64,000 nucleotides of DNA from Trebonia sp963843745 (GTDB lineage Bacteria > Actinomycetota > Actinomycetes > Streptosporangiales > Streptosporangiaceae), in the NCBI GenBank assembly GCA_963843745.1, contig CAWJLP010000004.1, positions 105,043-169,042 of the forward strand, given 5' to 3'. The notes beneath the pieces are model-generated. The model worked only from the letters and a program-made list of their open reading frames with translations, ran no database searches and was not told where the DNA came from. How positions within the stretch are numbered: position 1 is the first letter of the stretch; each line of letters starts with the position of its first letter. Below, in pieces: positions 52,521 to 61,920 of this stretch. Position numbers and translations under genes: made by a program.

Positions 52521-52712
52521 TCATCGCTGGTGCCTTCCTGTCTCGGCCTTCCCGCCCGGCAGGTTGATGAACATCCCGGCGACGAAGATCAGCACCACCA
52601 GGATCATCTCGATGACGTTGCCGTACTTGAGGGTGAACCAGCTGAAGGTGAAAGCCTTGAAACCACCGTCGCCGACTAGATCGAATACCGGACCCCACAA
52701 CTGAACGATCAT
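52521..52712 (-). CDS. Small membrane protein of the cytochrome b module
   Basis: 63 residues from the ATG at 52712. One helix (VIEMILVVLIFVAGMFINL) follows an amphipathic start (LWGPVFDLVGDGGFKAF). It lies 46 bases before the cytochrome b gene on the same strand. Probably a small structural subunit. No family was recognised. Confidence 0.6.
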   Translation of the reverse strand: MIVQLWGPVFDLVGDGGFKAFTFSWFTLKYGNVIEMILVVLIFVAGMFINLPGGKAETGRHQR

Positions 52713-52806
52713 CCTGCACGCCCTTCCGATCGCCCGACCCAGAGCAGCCCGCACCGTTTTACCGCGTGGTGACCGTGCTCATCGGTCACTCCGAAGACGT
52801 TCGCCA

Positions 52807-53058
52807 TCATCCAATCTGGTTGATTTTCACCGAAACGAAACATGCCGGGGCCGTGTCGGCAGCAAACTTCTCGACGGCCTCATCGCTGTGCCAGTAGCCG
52901 GCTGCCACGTCCGCGCCCTCGTCAGCCAGGCTGCGGCAGATGGCGGCGCCGATGCCCCGGGTGCCACCCGTGACCAGGGCTACCCGTCCCTGGACGTGGC
53001 CTGGGCGCAGCCGCTGTGTTTGCTCTTGCCTGTCGTGCTGGGACCGTGCAGTAGTCAT
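52807..53058 (-). pseudogene. Truncated short-chain dehydrogenase (PhaB-like)
   Basis: Only 83 codons: a normal SDR start with the cofactor motif VALVTGGTRGIGAAICRSLADEGADV and EKFAAD, then a stop at 52807. The NNAG strand and the catalytic Ser-Tyr-Lys are absent, and the following bases do not continue the fold in another frame. It resembles the N-terminus of acetoacetyl-CoA reductases. A start of translation is still present, so a short peptide could be made. Confidence 0.7.
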
Positions 53059-53227
53059 CGCGTGATTCCCGCCTCGTGTAGGGCTGCTGGTTTCCTTCGT
53101 CCGTGGCCCGACATCTGGCCTGCGCTTGCCGACAGCGCGGGCGACGGTGCCGACGATCCGGTGTGAAGCCTCAGGTGAGGTAGCCCTCGTCCTTGAGGCG
53201 CGCAGTGCCCGATACGCGGGTGCCTGA

Positions 53228-54109
53228 TCACGGCGGGTCACCTGCAGCGAGAAAGCCATGGCGGCGCAGATACTCGAGCAGTTCATCGGCGCCCTGGCCA
53301 GGGGATAGCGGGCCAAGCACGGTGGGCGGGGTGCGTTCCACGAGCGCTCCGGTCAGCTCCAGCATCCGGTGTAGCGCCGAACCGGACGGACCCGCGAGCT
53401 CGCGCGGCCGGGGCCGGTAGGGATGGGCGCCCATGACCCGGACCCGCTGCGCGGCGCTGGCCGCCGGCGTTCGAACCACCGGAATGGCGGCGTGCCCGCT
53501 GGCCAGCGTGGCGGGCAGCCCGGCCCGGCGGAGACGTACTCCGGCCGCCTCGACGGACACCACGGCGGGTCGCCGCACCAGCAGGACCTCGCGGCGGCCA
53601 CCGTCCAGGCGGCGGTGCACCCGCAGCACGCCGTCGTCCTCGGGTTCCATCCGCACGACCCCCAGGACCTGCGACGCGTCGAGCGCCGCGGCGAGGAATG
53701 CGGGAAACGAGCCAGTACCCCGGTCGGCCGAACGGTCGCCGCACAACACCAGGTCCGGCGTTCCGTAGCGCTGGCGCAAGGCCACGGCGAGCGCGGCAGC
53801 GGATTCCGGTCCGCCGCCGACCAGATCGGCTGGACGCGGGCCTGCTGCCCGACCAGGCGGCTCGACCCGGAGTGCCTCCGCCGCGCCGGCCGCCAGGGCG
53901 TCCCGCAGCATCGCGTCGGCTTCGGCGGGGCCGACCGTGGCCGCGACCACCCGGGTATCCCACCGCTGCGCCAGGCGCAGCGCATGCTCCAGGGCGGCGA
54001 GCTCCGACAGGCTCGGCCCGCGGTCGTGGCGGTCGGCCCTGACCGCCCCGGTGAGCGGGTCGACCTCGCCCTGCTGCCAGGACCAGCCCAGGGCCGCCAC
54101 GACCGTCAT
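53228..54109 (-). CDS. etfB: Electron transfer flavoprotein beta subunit, mycofactocin-associated
   Basis: 293 residues, 6 bases after the ferredoxin gene. The N-terminus differs from housekeeping EtfB, but the nucleotide-binding region is typical: LVLCGDRSADRGTGSFPAFLAAAL; VVSVEAAGVRLRRAGLPA follows. With EtfA (55.7 kb) it should form the ETF heterodimer carrying FAD and shuttle electrons from flavin dehydrogenases to the FixC-like protein. It is the last gene of the operon. The gap 53059-53227 to the SDR fragment has no clear gene. Confidence 0.85.
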   Translation of the reverse strand: MTVVAALGWSWQQGEVDPLTGAVRADRHDRGPSLSELAALEHALRLAQRWDTRVVAATVGPAEADAMLRDALAAGAAEALRVEPPGRAAGPRPADLVGGGPESAAALAVALRQRYGTPDLVLCGDRSADRGTGSFPAFLAAALDASQVLGVVRMEPEDDGVLRVHRRLDGGRREVLLVRRPAVVSVEAAGVRLRRAGLPATLASGHAAIPVVRTPAASAAQRVRVMGAHPYRPRPRELAGPSGSALHRMLELTGALVERTPPTVLGPLSPGQGADELLEYLRRHGFLAAGDPP

Positions 54110-54115
54110 GATCCC

Positions 54116-54406
54116 TCATCCCTTCCGGAACACGACGCCGTCGCCGCCAGCGGGGTAGGTCCAGGTGATGGCGCCCTCACCGTTGCACACCTGATAGCAG
54201 GTCCCGCATTCGAAACACTGCTCGTAGTTGAACAGGATGCCGCCGTCGGCGGTGGGCACGAACAGGCCGGCCGGGCAGGCGTGCACGCAGTCCTTGGTCG
54301 TGCAGGAGCGGCAGACATCAGAGTCCACGGTGATGTGCGCCCGTTCCCCGACCCGGAACTCCACAGTGGACATCCGCTCATCGAACGACACCGCCGGGTA
54401 ACTCAT
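54116..54406 (-). CDS. fixX: FixX-like ferredoxin
   Basis: 96 residues from the ATG at 54406, with AGGAGG 8 bases upstream. Two cysteine clusters: CRSCTTKDCVHACP and CFECGTCYQVCN, as in FixX/ETF-QO C-terminal ferredoxins. It should carry one or two iron-sulfur clusters and work with the FixC-like protein encoded just upstream, passing electrons from ETF to quinone. Confidence 0.92.
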   Translation of the reverse strand: MSYPAVSFDERMSTVEFRVGERAHITVDSDVCRSCTTKDCVHACPAGLFVPTADGGILFNYEQCFECGTCYQVCNGEGAITWTYPAGGDGVVFRKG

Positions 54407-54419
54407 CGATTTCGCCTCC

Positions 54420-55733
54420 TCATCGGAATGCCCGCAGCGCCTGCCAGCCGTCGCGGGCCAGATGACGCAGCCGGACCTCATTAAGGCGGACCGCGCGGAA
54501 GAACTCCCTGGTCATCCCTAGCTTGGGGTTCGGGTTGGTGACGGTGAAGATCTGCTCGACGAAATCGCAGGCCAGGCCGGGGTATTCCTGCTGCATCCGG
54601 TCGGCGAGTACGATGTCCGCCGCGTTGCGCAGCCGCTTGTGGTCGGCGAGCACGAAACTTGCCTCCAGCCGGCGCCGGTAGCCCGCCAGCGCGTGAGCGG
54701 AGGTGTCGCCGGCCGCGATCGCCTCGGCGGCGGTCTGCCCGGCCGCCAGCCCCGCGCCGATCGCGAAATTGACTCCCTCCAGCCATAGCCCGGCCGCCAG
54801 GCACATGGACGCGGCGTCCCCCGCTACGAGCATGCCGTCGATGGACAGCCGCGGCATGGCGCGGTACCCGCCTTCGGGGATCAGGTGCGCGGAGTACTCC
54901 TTCAGCTCAGCGCCCCGCAAGTACGGTGCGATCGCCGGATGCGCCTTGACGGCGGCGACGAGCTCCTCAGGTCGTACCTTGGCCTTGGCCAGCCCGGTAA
55001 CCCCGACCACCACGCCCACGCTGACCGTGTCGAGGTTGGTGTACAGGAAACCGCCGCCAGGGATCCCGCTCGTACAGCCGACCATCTCGATGTCCAGGCC
55101 CTGGTCGCCCACCAGTCCGAACCGCTCGTCTATCACCTCGCGCGGCAGCGCGAGGGTTTCCTTGACGCCCAGGGTGGTGTGGGCCGGGGAAGTGCGCGGG
55201 AGCAGTCCGGCCTCCTTGGCCAGGAACGAGTTCACGCCGTCGCAGGCGATCACGACTCTGGCGCGGATGTCGCCGTCGGGCCGGTCGGTCCGCACGCCGG
55301 CGATCCGGCCCGAGGAGTCACGCAGCAAGCTCGTGGCCACCGTCGAGGTGACCAGCCGGGCGCCGGCCGCGACCGCCTTTCCGGCCAGCCAGGAGTCGAA
55401 GTCGGCGCGGTAGGTGGTCATCCCGTTGTAGGGCGGGCGGTCCCAGGAGCTGGTGCGGTAGTCCACCGTCAGCGCCTGGGTCGGCGTCATCAGCATGGTG
55501 GACCGGCGGGTCACCCAGCGCTGTACCGGTACCTCAGTCCACCACTGCGGCACGACCTCGTCGAGGATCCGGCCGTACACCACGCCGCCGTAGACGTTTT
55601 TCGCGCCGGGAAAGGCCCCGCGCTCCAACAGGACCACATCGCGGCCGGCCCGGGCCAGCTCAAGCGCCGCCGCCGAGCCCGCGGGACCGGCGCCGACGAC
55701 GACCGCGTCAACGGTCATGATGTCATCAGCCAT
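54420..55733 (-). CDS. fixC: FixC-like FAD oxidoreductase (ETF-quinone oxidoreductase)
   Basis: 437 residues. The FAD motif GAGPAGSAAALELARAG is at the N-terminus; NVYGGVVYGRILDEVVP, TYRADFDSWLAGKAVAAGA and the second FAD site LVAGDAASMCLAAGLWLEG follow the FixC/ETF-QO pattern. The iron-sulfur part is supplied separately by the fixX-like gene. The start overlaps the etfA stop by 8 bases. Role: membrane-surface transfer of electrons from ETF to menaquinone. Confidence 0.9.
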   Translation of the reverse strand: MADDIMTVDAVVVGAGPAGSAAALELARAGRDVVLLERGAFPGAKNVYGGVVYGRILDEVVPQWWTEVPVQRWVTRRSTMLMTPTQALTVDYRTSSWDRPPYNGMTTYRADFDSWLAGKAVAAGARLVTSTVATSLLRDSSGRIAGVRTDRPDGDIRARVVIACDGVNSFLAKEAGLLPRTSPAHTTLGVKETLALPREVIDERFGLVGDQGLDIEMVGCTSGIPGGGFLYTNLDTVSVGVVVGVTGLAKAKVRPEELVAAVKAHPAIAPYLRGAELKEYSAHLIPEGGYRAMPRLSIDGMLVAGDAASMCLAAGLWLEGVNFAIGAGLAAGQTAAEAIAAGDTSAHALAGYRRRLEASFVLADHKRLRNAADIVLADRMQQEYPGLACDFVEQIFTVTNPNPKLGMTREFFRAVRLNEVRLRHLARDGWQALRAFR

Positions 55734-56718
55734 GGCTCGCCCCCGTCGGCAGGACCGCTGGTTCCGGCGCAGCCGGGTGAGCCGCGGACACGCCTAGCCG
55801 CTCCGCCAGCTCGGCAAGCACTGCCGGGGCGTCGGCGACGATCCCGAGATCGGCCATCAGGGTCATCGGGCAGGACGGGTCGGTGTTCACGCTCACCACG
55901 TGCTCCGGCGCGCCGAGCCCGCCGACGTGCTGCGCAGCACCGGAAATACCGAACGCCACGTACAGCTCGGGGCTGACGGCCACGCCGGTGGTGCCGATCT
56001 GCCGGTCATAGCTCATCCAGCCCGCGTCAGTAACGATCCGGGTGGCACCGGCGCTCGCGCCGAGCGCGTCCGCCACCTGCGCCAGCAGCCGCATCACGGC
56101 CGCACCGTCCGCGCCGGCCGGGACCAGCCCGGCGCCGCCACCCAGGATCCGGCGGGCCTCAGCCAGGTCCACCGTGCTTGGCTCTGGCTGCAGTACCTCG
56201 ATGCTCTCGGCGTCGTACACGGTACTGTCCTCCGGCACCTTCAGCACGGTTACCTGGGCCGGCGTGACCTGCTCAGGCCTGCCCCTGAATCCCGGCCGCA
56301 GGGTCACCACCACCGGCCCGTCCACCGCCACCCGCAACGACAGGCGATCATCGAGCCTGGTCAGCTCAACCTCGTCCGGCGCGCACCGGACGGCGCCCGC
56401 GAGCAGTAGGCGGCCCAGCGCCACGGCAAGTCGCGGCGCCAGATCACGGCCATCGGGTGAGCCGGGCAGCAGCACCATCGGAACGCCCGACAGGACAGGC
56501 GCCAGCGCGGCGGCCACCGCACCAGGGACGACGGAGGTTCGCTCGAGCAGCCACACCCGGCTGGCCGCGTCCAGCAGGCCGGCCGCTTGGCGGGTGCCCG
56601 ATCCCAACACCAGAGCGGCACCGCCCGCCTCGGCTACTGTCTCGTCTGCTCCTGCGGGCAGCTCGCCATCCCTCGCCACGATGACGGCCAGGGCGGGGAT
56701 GTTGGCTGGCATGGTCAT
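55726..56718 (-). CDS. etfA: Electron transfer flavoprotein alpha subunit, mycofactocin-associated
   Basis: 330 residues from the ATG at 56718, overlapping the preceding flavoenzyme stop (ATGA). The C-terminal FAD domain is clear: RQIGTTGVAVSPELYVAFGISGAAQH, HVVSVNTDPSCPMTLMADLGIVADA. The N-terminal domain is weakly conserved. Forms ETF with EtfB encoded downstream. Order etfA-fixC-fixX-etfB is unusual, since etfB and etfA normally adjoin. Confidence 0.9.
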   Translation of the reverse strand: MTMPANIPALAVIVARDGELPAGADETVAEAGGAALVLGSGTRQAAGLLDAASRVWLLERTSVVPGAVAAALAPVLSGVPMVLLPGSPDGRDLAPRLAVALGRLLLAGAVRCAPDEVELTRLDDRLSLRVAVDGPVVVTLRPGFRGRPEQVTPAQVTVLKVPEDSTVYDAESIEVLQPEPSTVDLAEARRILGGGAGLVPAGADGAAVMRLLAQVADALGASAGATRIVTDAGWMSYDRQIGTTGVAVSPELYVAFGISGAAQHVGGLGAPEHVVSVNTDPSCPMTLMADLGIVADAPAVLAELAERLGVSAAHPAAPEPAVLPTGASHG

Positions 56719-58709
56719 AGCGCCACCGCCACCCGGTGTCCCTCGATCACGGCGGCGTGCGCCCGCCGCGGCGTGACGCAGTCGCCGACCCGGTGCACCT
56801 CGAACGGCGCGGCGCGCAGCTGCTGCCACAGGGTCTCGTCCGGTGCCTGATGGACGGCGCACACTACCCAGTCGCAGTGCCGCTCCGCGGTCTCGCCGGT
56901 GGGGTGGTGCAGCAGCGTCAGCACCACCCCTGCGGAATCCTGACCTGAGCCGGGCCCGGGCTCGCCGTCGGCGCCGGCCGCGCCGAGCACCACCAGGTCG
57001 GTAGCCTGCCTGATGCCCTTGGCGTGGGCGCGCACGTTGAATGTCTCCATGTCCAGAGTGATACCGAGGTCCTGGCCGACGACCATGCCGGCGGTGATGA
57101 TCTCCACGGCACAGCCGCGGTCAGCGAGCAGCTCGGCGACGCTGGTGGCCTGGTGGAAGCCGAGGTCATCGACCACGATCACCTGTCCGGCGGGCGCCGC
57201 GCGGCCTTCGAGAACGTCGCGAACGTCCACCACGTGTGGATGACCGCCGGCCCAGTACGGCGGCTGCGGAGTGGCTCCGGTGGCCAGCACCACGGCGTCC
57301 GGCGAATCGGCGCGCACCGACTCGGCCGTGGCCTCCACGCCGGTCTTGATCTGCACGCCGTAGCGCTGGCACTCGGCCGCCAGGTTGCGCACCACGTCGA
57401 GGAACTCGGCGCGGGACGGCACCGAGGCGGCGGCTGCGACCTGCCCGCCGGTGCGCGGCTGGCGCTCGTACAAGGTGACCTGGTGGCCGCGCTTCGCTGC
57501 CGTGGCGGCGGCCTGCAGACCCGCCGGGCCGCCGCCGACGACGATCACCCTCCGGCCCCGCCGGCGCGGCTCGGGGAGCCTGACCGACTCCCGGCCGGTG
57601 CGAGGATTCTCGATGCAGCCCAGCCACCGGTTCAGGCCCATCCGGCCGACGCATTCCTGGTTGCAGGACAGGCAGGTGCGGATATGCGTGGCGTACCCCG
57701 CGCGGGCCTTGGCCGCGAAGTCCGGGTCGGCGATCTGGCCGCGCACCACACCCACCAGGTCGCAGTGTCCCTCGGCCAGCGCCCGCTCGGCCTGCACCGG
57801 GTCCTTGATCCGGCCCACCCCGATCACCGGAAGCCTGACCGCCCGCCGCAGCGCGTTGGCGATGTACAGGGCATATCCAGGCGGGATGGCCATCGACGCC
57901 TCGATCATGAACAGCGTCGCGGTGGCCACTCCGATCGAGGTGTTGATGTAGTCGACCTGGCCGGTCGCCTCCACGATCTTGGCCACCTCAACGGCCTCGT
58001 CAAGCGTGCTCCCGCCCTCGATCAGCTCATCGCCGCAGATCCGCACGCCCAGCGCGCGGTCGGGCCCGATGGCCTCGCGCACGGCGTCAATGATCTCCAG
58101 CAGGATCCGGGCCCGGCCCTGCATGGTGCCGCCGTAGGCATCGGTGCGCTTGTTCGTGGCCGTCGACAGGAAGCCGCGGACGATGGAGGAGTGCGAGCAC
58201 TGCAGCTCGATGCCGTCGAACCCGCCCTCCGCGCAGTGCCCGGCAACGGTGCCGTCGCCGGCCACGATCTCGGCGATCTCGTGCCGTTCCACGGCCTTGG
58301 GCACCTCGCGGAACATCGGGTCAGGAACGGGGCTGGGCGCCCACACGGGCAGCCGGGAGAACATCGACGACGCCTGGCCGCCGTTGTGGTTGAGCTGGGC
58401 GAAGATCGGTACGTCGTGGGCGTGCACCGCTGCGGTGATGTTCCGGTAGCCGGGAATGACCGCCCGGTGGAAGCCGTGGATCAGCTTCTCGTAGGGCCAG
58501 TCGGTGGGATGAGTGGAGTGTTCCTCGGTGATGATGAGCCCGACGCCGCCCGCCGCGCGGGCGGCGTAGTAGTCGGCGTGCTGCTGGCTGGGCAGGCCGT
58601 CCTCGGCGAAATTAGTCAGGTGCGCGGAGAACACGATGCGGTTGCGGACCACCACCGGGCCGACCCGCAGCGGCGAGAACAAGTACCGGTACCGGCTCGT
58701 CGCGCTCAT
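56715..58709 (-). CDS. Mycofactocin-system FadH/OYE-family oxidoreductase (type 1)
   Basis: 664 residues from the ATG at 58709. The N-terminal old yellow enzyme barrel (FSPLRVGPVVVRNRIVFSAH, TDWPYEKLIHGFH) binds FMN. Next is a 4Fe-4S motif CLSCNQECVGRMGLNRWLGC, then a C-terminal FAD/NAD domain (VIVVGGGPAGLQAAATAAKRGH). This is the 2,4-dienoyl-CoA reductase/trimethylamine dehydrogenase layout. The mycofactocin-linked families of this type are known from comparative genomics; the substrate is unknown. It overlaps its neighbours by 4 bases on each side. Confidence 0.9.
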   Translation of the reverse strand: MSATSRYRYLFSPLRVGPVVVRNRIVFSAHLTNFAEDGLPSQQHADYYAARAAGGVGLIITEEHSTHPTDWPYEKLIHGFHRAVIPGYRNITAAVHAHDVPIFAQLNHNGGQASSMFSRLPVWAPSPVPDPMFREVPKAVERHEIAEIVAGDGTVAGHCAEGGFDGIELQCSHSSIVRGFLSTATNKRTDAYGGTMQGRARILLEIIDAVREAIGPDRALGVRICGDELIEGGSTLDEAVEVAKIVEATGQVDYINTSIGVATATLFMIEASMAIPPGYALYIANALRRAVRLPVIGVGRIKDPVQAERALAEGHCDLVGVVRGQIADPDFAAKARAGYATHIRTCLSCNQECVGRMGLNRWLGCIENPRTGRESVRLPEPRRRGRRVIVVGGGPAGLQAAATAAKRGHQVTLYERQPRTGGQVAAAASVPSRAEFLDVVRNLAAECQRYGVQIKTGVEATAESVRADSPDAVVLATGATPQPPYWAGGHPHVVDVRDVLEGRAAPAGQVIVVDDLGFHQATSVAELLADRGCAVEIITAGMVVGQDLGITLDMETFNVRAHAKGIRQATDLVVLGAAGADGEPGPGSGQDSAGVVLTLLHHPTGETAERHCDWVVCAVHQAPDETLWQQLRAAPFEVHRVGDCVTPRRAHAAVIEGHRVAVAL

Positions 58710-60715
58710 CGGCCACCTCCGGTCGCGGTAAGGACGGGCTGGCCGGCGGCCGGGTCGGCGTGCTCCCCGGCCGCGCCGACGGCGAGCGCCACCCGGCGCG
58801 CTTCCAGCACCGCCTCGAGTACCGTTCTGGGCGCCACGCAGTCGCCGGCCCGCGGGGTGCCTGGCCGGTGCAGGTACAGAGCCTGCTCCGGCAGCCGGTG
58901 CCCGCAGTGCACCACGAACGCGCAGTCCACCGTGCGCTGCTCGCCGGTCCACCGGTCCTCGAGCAGCACATTGTCACCGGTAACCGTCCGCAGCAGGCTG
59001 CGCAGCTCGCGGGCTACGCCTGCGCGCTGCAACCGCGAGTTAGCCTCGGCCAGGTCGCCGGTAAGCGCCAGCTGAGTGCCGGCGATCTGGTCCTGGGTGA
59101 CGATCGACGTGGATCGGCCGTTCGCGGCGAGCATCTCGGCCACGCCAACCCCGATCGGCCCGCCGATCGGGTCGAATACCACGGCCCGGCCGGTCGGCCA
59201 GCGGTCCAGCGCGCCGGAGTTCACCAGGCCGACCAGGTCGGCGGCCTCCACCACATGTGCACCGGCGGCGACGTGGTACTCACGTGGGCCGGGAACTGAG
59301 CCCGTGGCCAGTACCACGCGGACTCCGCTGGCCAGCGCGTCGTCCAACTCGGCTGCGGTGACTGCATGCCCCAGTGATACCGCCACGTCCAGGCGCCGCA
59401 GTTCCCGCTGCCACCAGTCAATCGCCACGCCTAGCCGCTGCCGTCCATGTACCAGCGCGGCCGAGGCCAGCATGCCGCCCAGCGCCGGCCCGCGCTCCGC
59501 CAGCCGCACGAGGTTGCCGCGCAGCGCCAGCACGCGGGCAGCTTCCATTCCGGCCGGGCCGCCCCCGACGACCAGCACCGAGTGCCGCGGCTGGTCCGCG
59601 CCCGCGGTGTCGGCGTCGTCGAGCTCGTGGCCGCTGCGCGGCTCGACGATGCAGGTGATCACCGGGTTCCGGTTGTCCCTGACCATGCAGGCCTGGTTGC
59701 ACAGCACACAGGGGCGGACTCGCTCTGCTTCCCCGCTGCGGCACCGGGTGACGAGGTCCGGATCGGTGATCTGTGCCCTGGTCATCTCCGCCAGGTCGGC
59801 GACACCATCGTCCAGCGCCCATTGTGCCTGCGCAGGGTCTACCACGCTGCCTTGCAGCACCACCGGCACGGCGCCGTCCACCGCGGTCCGGATCTGCCGG
59901 CACAGTTCCGCTCCGGAGCCTGGTGCCGTATGCAGGTCAGGCCGGGTGGCGGGCACCGAGTAGATCGAGCCGCGCACCACGACGAGGTAGTCCGCCAACC
60001 CGGCCAGCCGCGCGGCGTGCTCCGCGGCAACTTCCGGAGTCACCCCGGCCCACGGGGCAAACTCGTCGCAGCACAGCCGCAGCCCGAGTACCCGGCCGTC
60101 GCCGACCGCGCCGCGCGCCGCGCGCAGCACCCGCTCGGTCAGGAGCAGCCGGTCCTGACCGTAGTCGTCCCCGCGCTGGTTGGTCAGACCGGAGTGGAAC
60201 TGACGTAGCAGTGAGTACTGGCCCGCATTGATCTCGACGCCATCCAGATCGGCTCCGGCGGCTAGGGCAGCCGCGGCGGCGAATCCGGCGACCACCGCGT
60301 CGATCTCGATGCTGGCCATCTCCATGGGCAGCTCGCGCGAGCTGGCGTCCGGCACCCGCGACGGCGCCCACAGCGCGGACTGCGAGAACGCCGATGAGCC
60401 CTGCATTCCGGCGTGGCCCAGGCCGGCCAGCACAAGGGCGCCGTGCGGTCGGCAGGCCGTGACGACCTGCGCCCAGCCCGGCCCGCAGTCCGCGGCCAGC
60501 GGTGCGCGCTCGTACGGCCAGTCCGACGGGTGCACGCTCGCCGTCTCGGTCACGATGACACCGCAGCCTCCAGCGGCCCGCCGCGCGTAATAGGCGACGT
60601 GCCGCGCCGAGAGCCCCCGGTCCTGGCTGAGGTTGGTTTCATGCGGCCCGAACATGACCCGGCAGGGCGCGCGGCGCGGCCCGAGGTCGACTCGATCGGT
60701 CAGGGACGTGCTCAC
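58706..60715 (-). CDS. Mycofactocin-system FadH/OYE-family oxidoreductase (type 2)
   Basis: 669 residues from a GTG at 60715 overlapping the mftC stop. Same three-part layout as its neighbour: FMN barrel (FGPHETNLSQD, HPSDWPYERAPLA), 4Fe-4S motif CVLCNQACMVRDNRNPVITC, and FAD/NAD domain (VLVVGGGPAGMEAARVLALRG). The two are clearly paralogous but well diverged, so they probably act on different substrates or as a pair. The numbering 1/2 follows recalled family patterns and may be exchanged. Confidence 0.9.
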   Translation of the reverse strand: MSTSLTDRVDLGPRRAPCRVMFGPHETNLSQDRGLSARHVAYYARRAAGGCGVIVTETASVHPSDWPYERAPLAADCGPGWAQVVTACRPHGALVLAGLGHAGMQGSSAFSQSALWAPSRVPDASSRELPMEMASIEIDAVVAGFAAAAALAAGADLDGVEINAGQYSLLRQFHSGLTNQRGDDYGQDRLLLTERVLRAARGAVGDGRVLGLRLCCDEFAPWAGVTPEVAAEHAARLAGLADYLVVVRGSIYSVPATRPDLHTAPGSGAELCRQIRTAVDGAVPVVLQGSVVDPAQAQWALDDGVADLAEMTRAQITDPDLVTRCRSGEAERVRPCVLCNQACMVRDNRNPVITCIVEPRSGHELDDADTAGADQPRHSVLVVGGGPAGMEAARVLALRGNLVRLAERGPALGGMLASAALVHGRQRLGVAIDWWQRELRRLDVAVSLGHAVTAAELDDALASGVRVVLATGSVPGPREYHVAAGAHVVEAADLVGLVNSGALDRWPTGRAVVFDPIGGPIGVGVAEMLAANGRSTSIVTQDQIAGTQLALTGDLAEANSRLQRAGVARELRSLLRTVTGDNVLLEDRWTGEQRTVDCAFVVHCGHRLPEQALYLHRPGTPRAGDCVAPRTVLEAVLEARRVALAVGAAGEHADPAAGQPVLTATGGGR

Positions 60716-61920
60716 GACATGCCCGCCAGCGGGCTCAAGTCGCACAGCTTCGCCGGGACGCGCACCGACGGCATGCCCAGCGGCACTTCTCGGCTGCGGT
60801 GGGAGTGATCCGTCCCCGCCCGGGGCAGCCCGCCGCCGACGGCGGCCAGCGCGGCCGCGCCGTGTCCCTTGACGCATTCAGGATCGGGCCCGTCCAGCGG
60901 CAGGCCGGTGAAGAACTTCGCCGCCATGCAGCCGCCCTGGCAGGCACTGTACTCTGAGCAGGAGCGGCACGCTCCGCCCGAGGTCTCGGTGCGCAGCTCG
61001 GCGAACAGCGGCGCCGAGCGCCATACCTGCGCGAAACCGCCCGGTGCGCGCACCGTGCCCGCCTTGAAAGAATCGTGGATCGCGAACGGGCAGGCGTAGA
61101 CATCCCCGACCGGATCGATCAGGCAGACCACCCGGCCGGCCCCGCAGAGGTTCAGCCCGGGCAGCGGGCTGCCGCCAAGCGCGTTGAGGTGGAAGAACGA
61201 ATCACCGGTCAATACCCGGTCGCCGTGGTCGGTCAGCCATGAGTAGATCTCTCGCTGCTGCTGGTCGGTGGGGTGCAGCTCGGGCCAGATGTCAGCTCCA
61301 CGGCCGGACGGGCGGAGCCGGGTGATCCGCAGCTGAGCGCCGAACCGGTCGGCTATGGCCGCGAAGTCGTCTAGCTGTGGCACGTTGTGCCTGGTCATCA
61401 CCACGGAAATCTTGAAGTTCGCGAAGCCCGCGTCGGCCAGATTTTCCATCGCGCGCAGCGCCATGGAATAGGAGCCGTCGCCGCGGACCGCATCATTGAC
61501 CTCCCGGCTCGCACCGTCCAGCGAGACCTGCACGTCCACGTAGTCCGTGGCGGCTAGCCGCCGCGCGCGCTCGGCGTCGAGCCGCAGCCCGTTGGTAGAG
61601 AACTTCACGCCCACCTGGTTCGCCACCGCGTAGTCCAGCAGCTCCCAGAAGTCCGGCCGCACGGTCGGCTCGCCGCCGCCGACGTTGACGTAGAACACCT
61701 GCATGGCCCGGAGCTCGTCGATCACCGATCGCATCTCTGAGGTGGTGAGCTCGCCGGGATCGCGGCGGCCCGATGACGACAGGCAGTGCGTGCACGACAG
61801 GTTGCAGGCATACGTCCACTCCCAGGTCAGGCAGATCGGTGCGGCCAGGCCGCCCTTGAACTGCTCCACCAGGGCGGGTATACGCTCGCCCGGCGCGGTG
61901 TGGCAGCTGGCGGTGGTCAC
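60712..61920 (-). CDS. mftC: Mycofactocin radical SAM maturase MftC
   Basis: 402 residues from a GTG overlapping the mftB stop. The radical SAM cluster CNLSCTHC is at residues ~39-46, then NVGGGEPTVRPDF. The C-terminal SPASM domain carries the auxiliary-cluster cysteines (LCGAGRVVCLIDPVGDVYACPF, ACRSCSEYSACQGGC). MftC decarboxylates the C-terminal Tyr of MftA and links it to the neighbouring Val. The tail KLCDLSPLAGMS is mirrored in the chimeric ORF at 48.1 kb. Confidence 0.96.
   Translation of the reverse strand: MTTASCHTAPGERIPALVEQFKGGLAAPICLTWEWTYACNLSCTHCLSSSGRRDPGELTTSEMRSVIDELRAMQVFYVNVGGGEPTVRPDFWELLDYAVANQVGVKFSTNGLRLDAERARRLAATDYVDVQVSLDGASREVNDAVRGDGSYSMALRAMENLADAGFANFKISVVMTRHNVPQLDDFAAIADRFGAQLRITRLRPSGRGADIWPELHPTDQQQREIYSWLTDHGDRVLTGDSFFHLNALGGSPLPGLNLCGAGRVVCLIDPVGDVYACPFAIHDSFKAGTVRAPGGFAQVWRSAPLFAELRTETSGGACRSCSEYSACQGGCMAAKFFTGLPLDGPDPECVKGHGAAALAAVGGGLPRAGTDHSHRSREVPLGMPSVRVPAKLCDLSPLAGMS

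Noticed and set aside
57024..59075. 683-aa open frame on the plus strand
   Set aside because: Antisense shadow of the OYE-type flavoenzyme genes; no family likeness.
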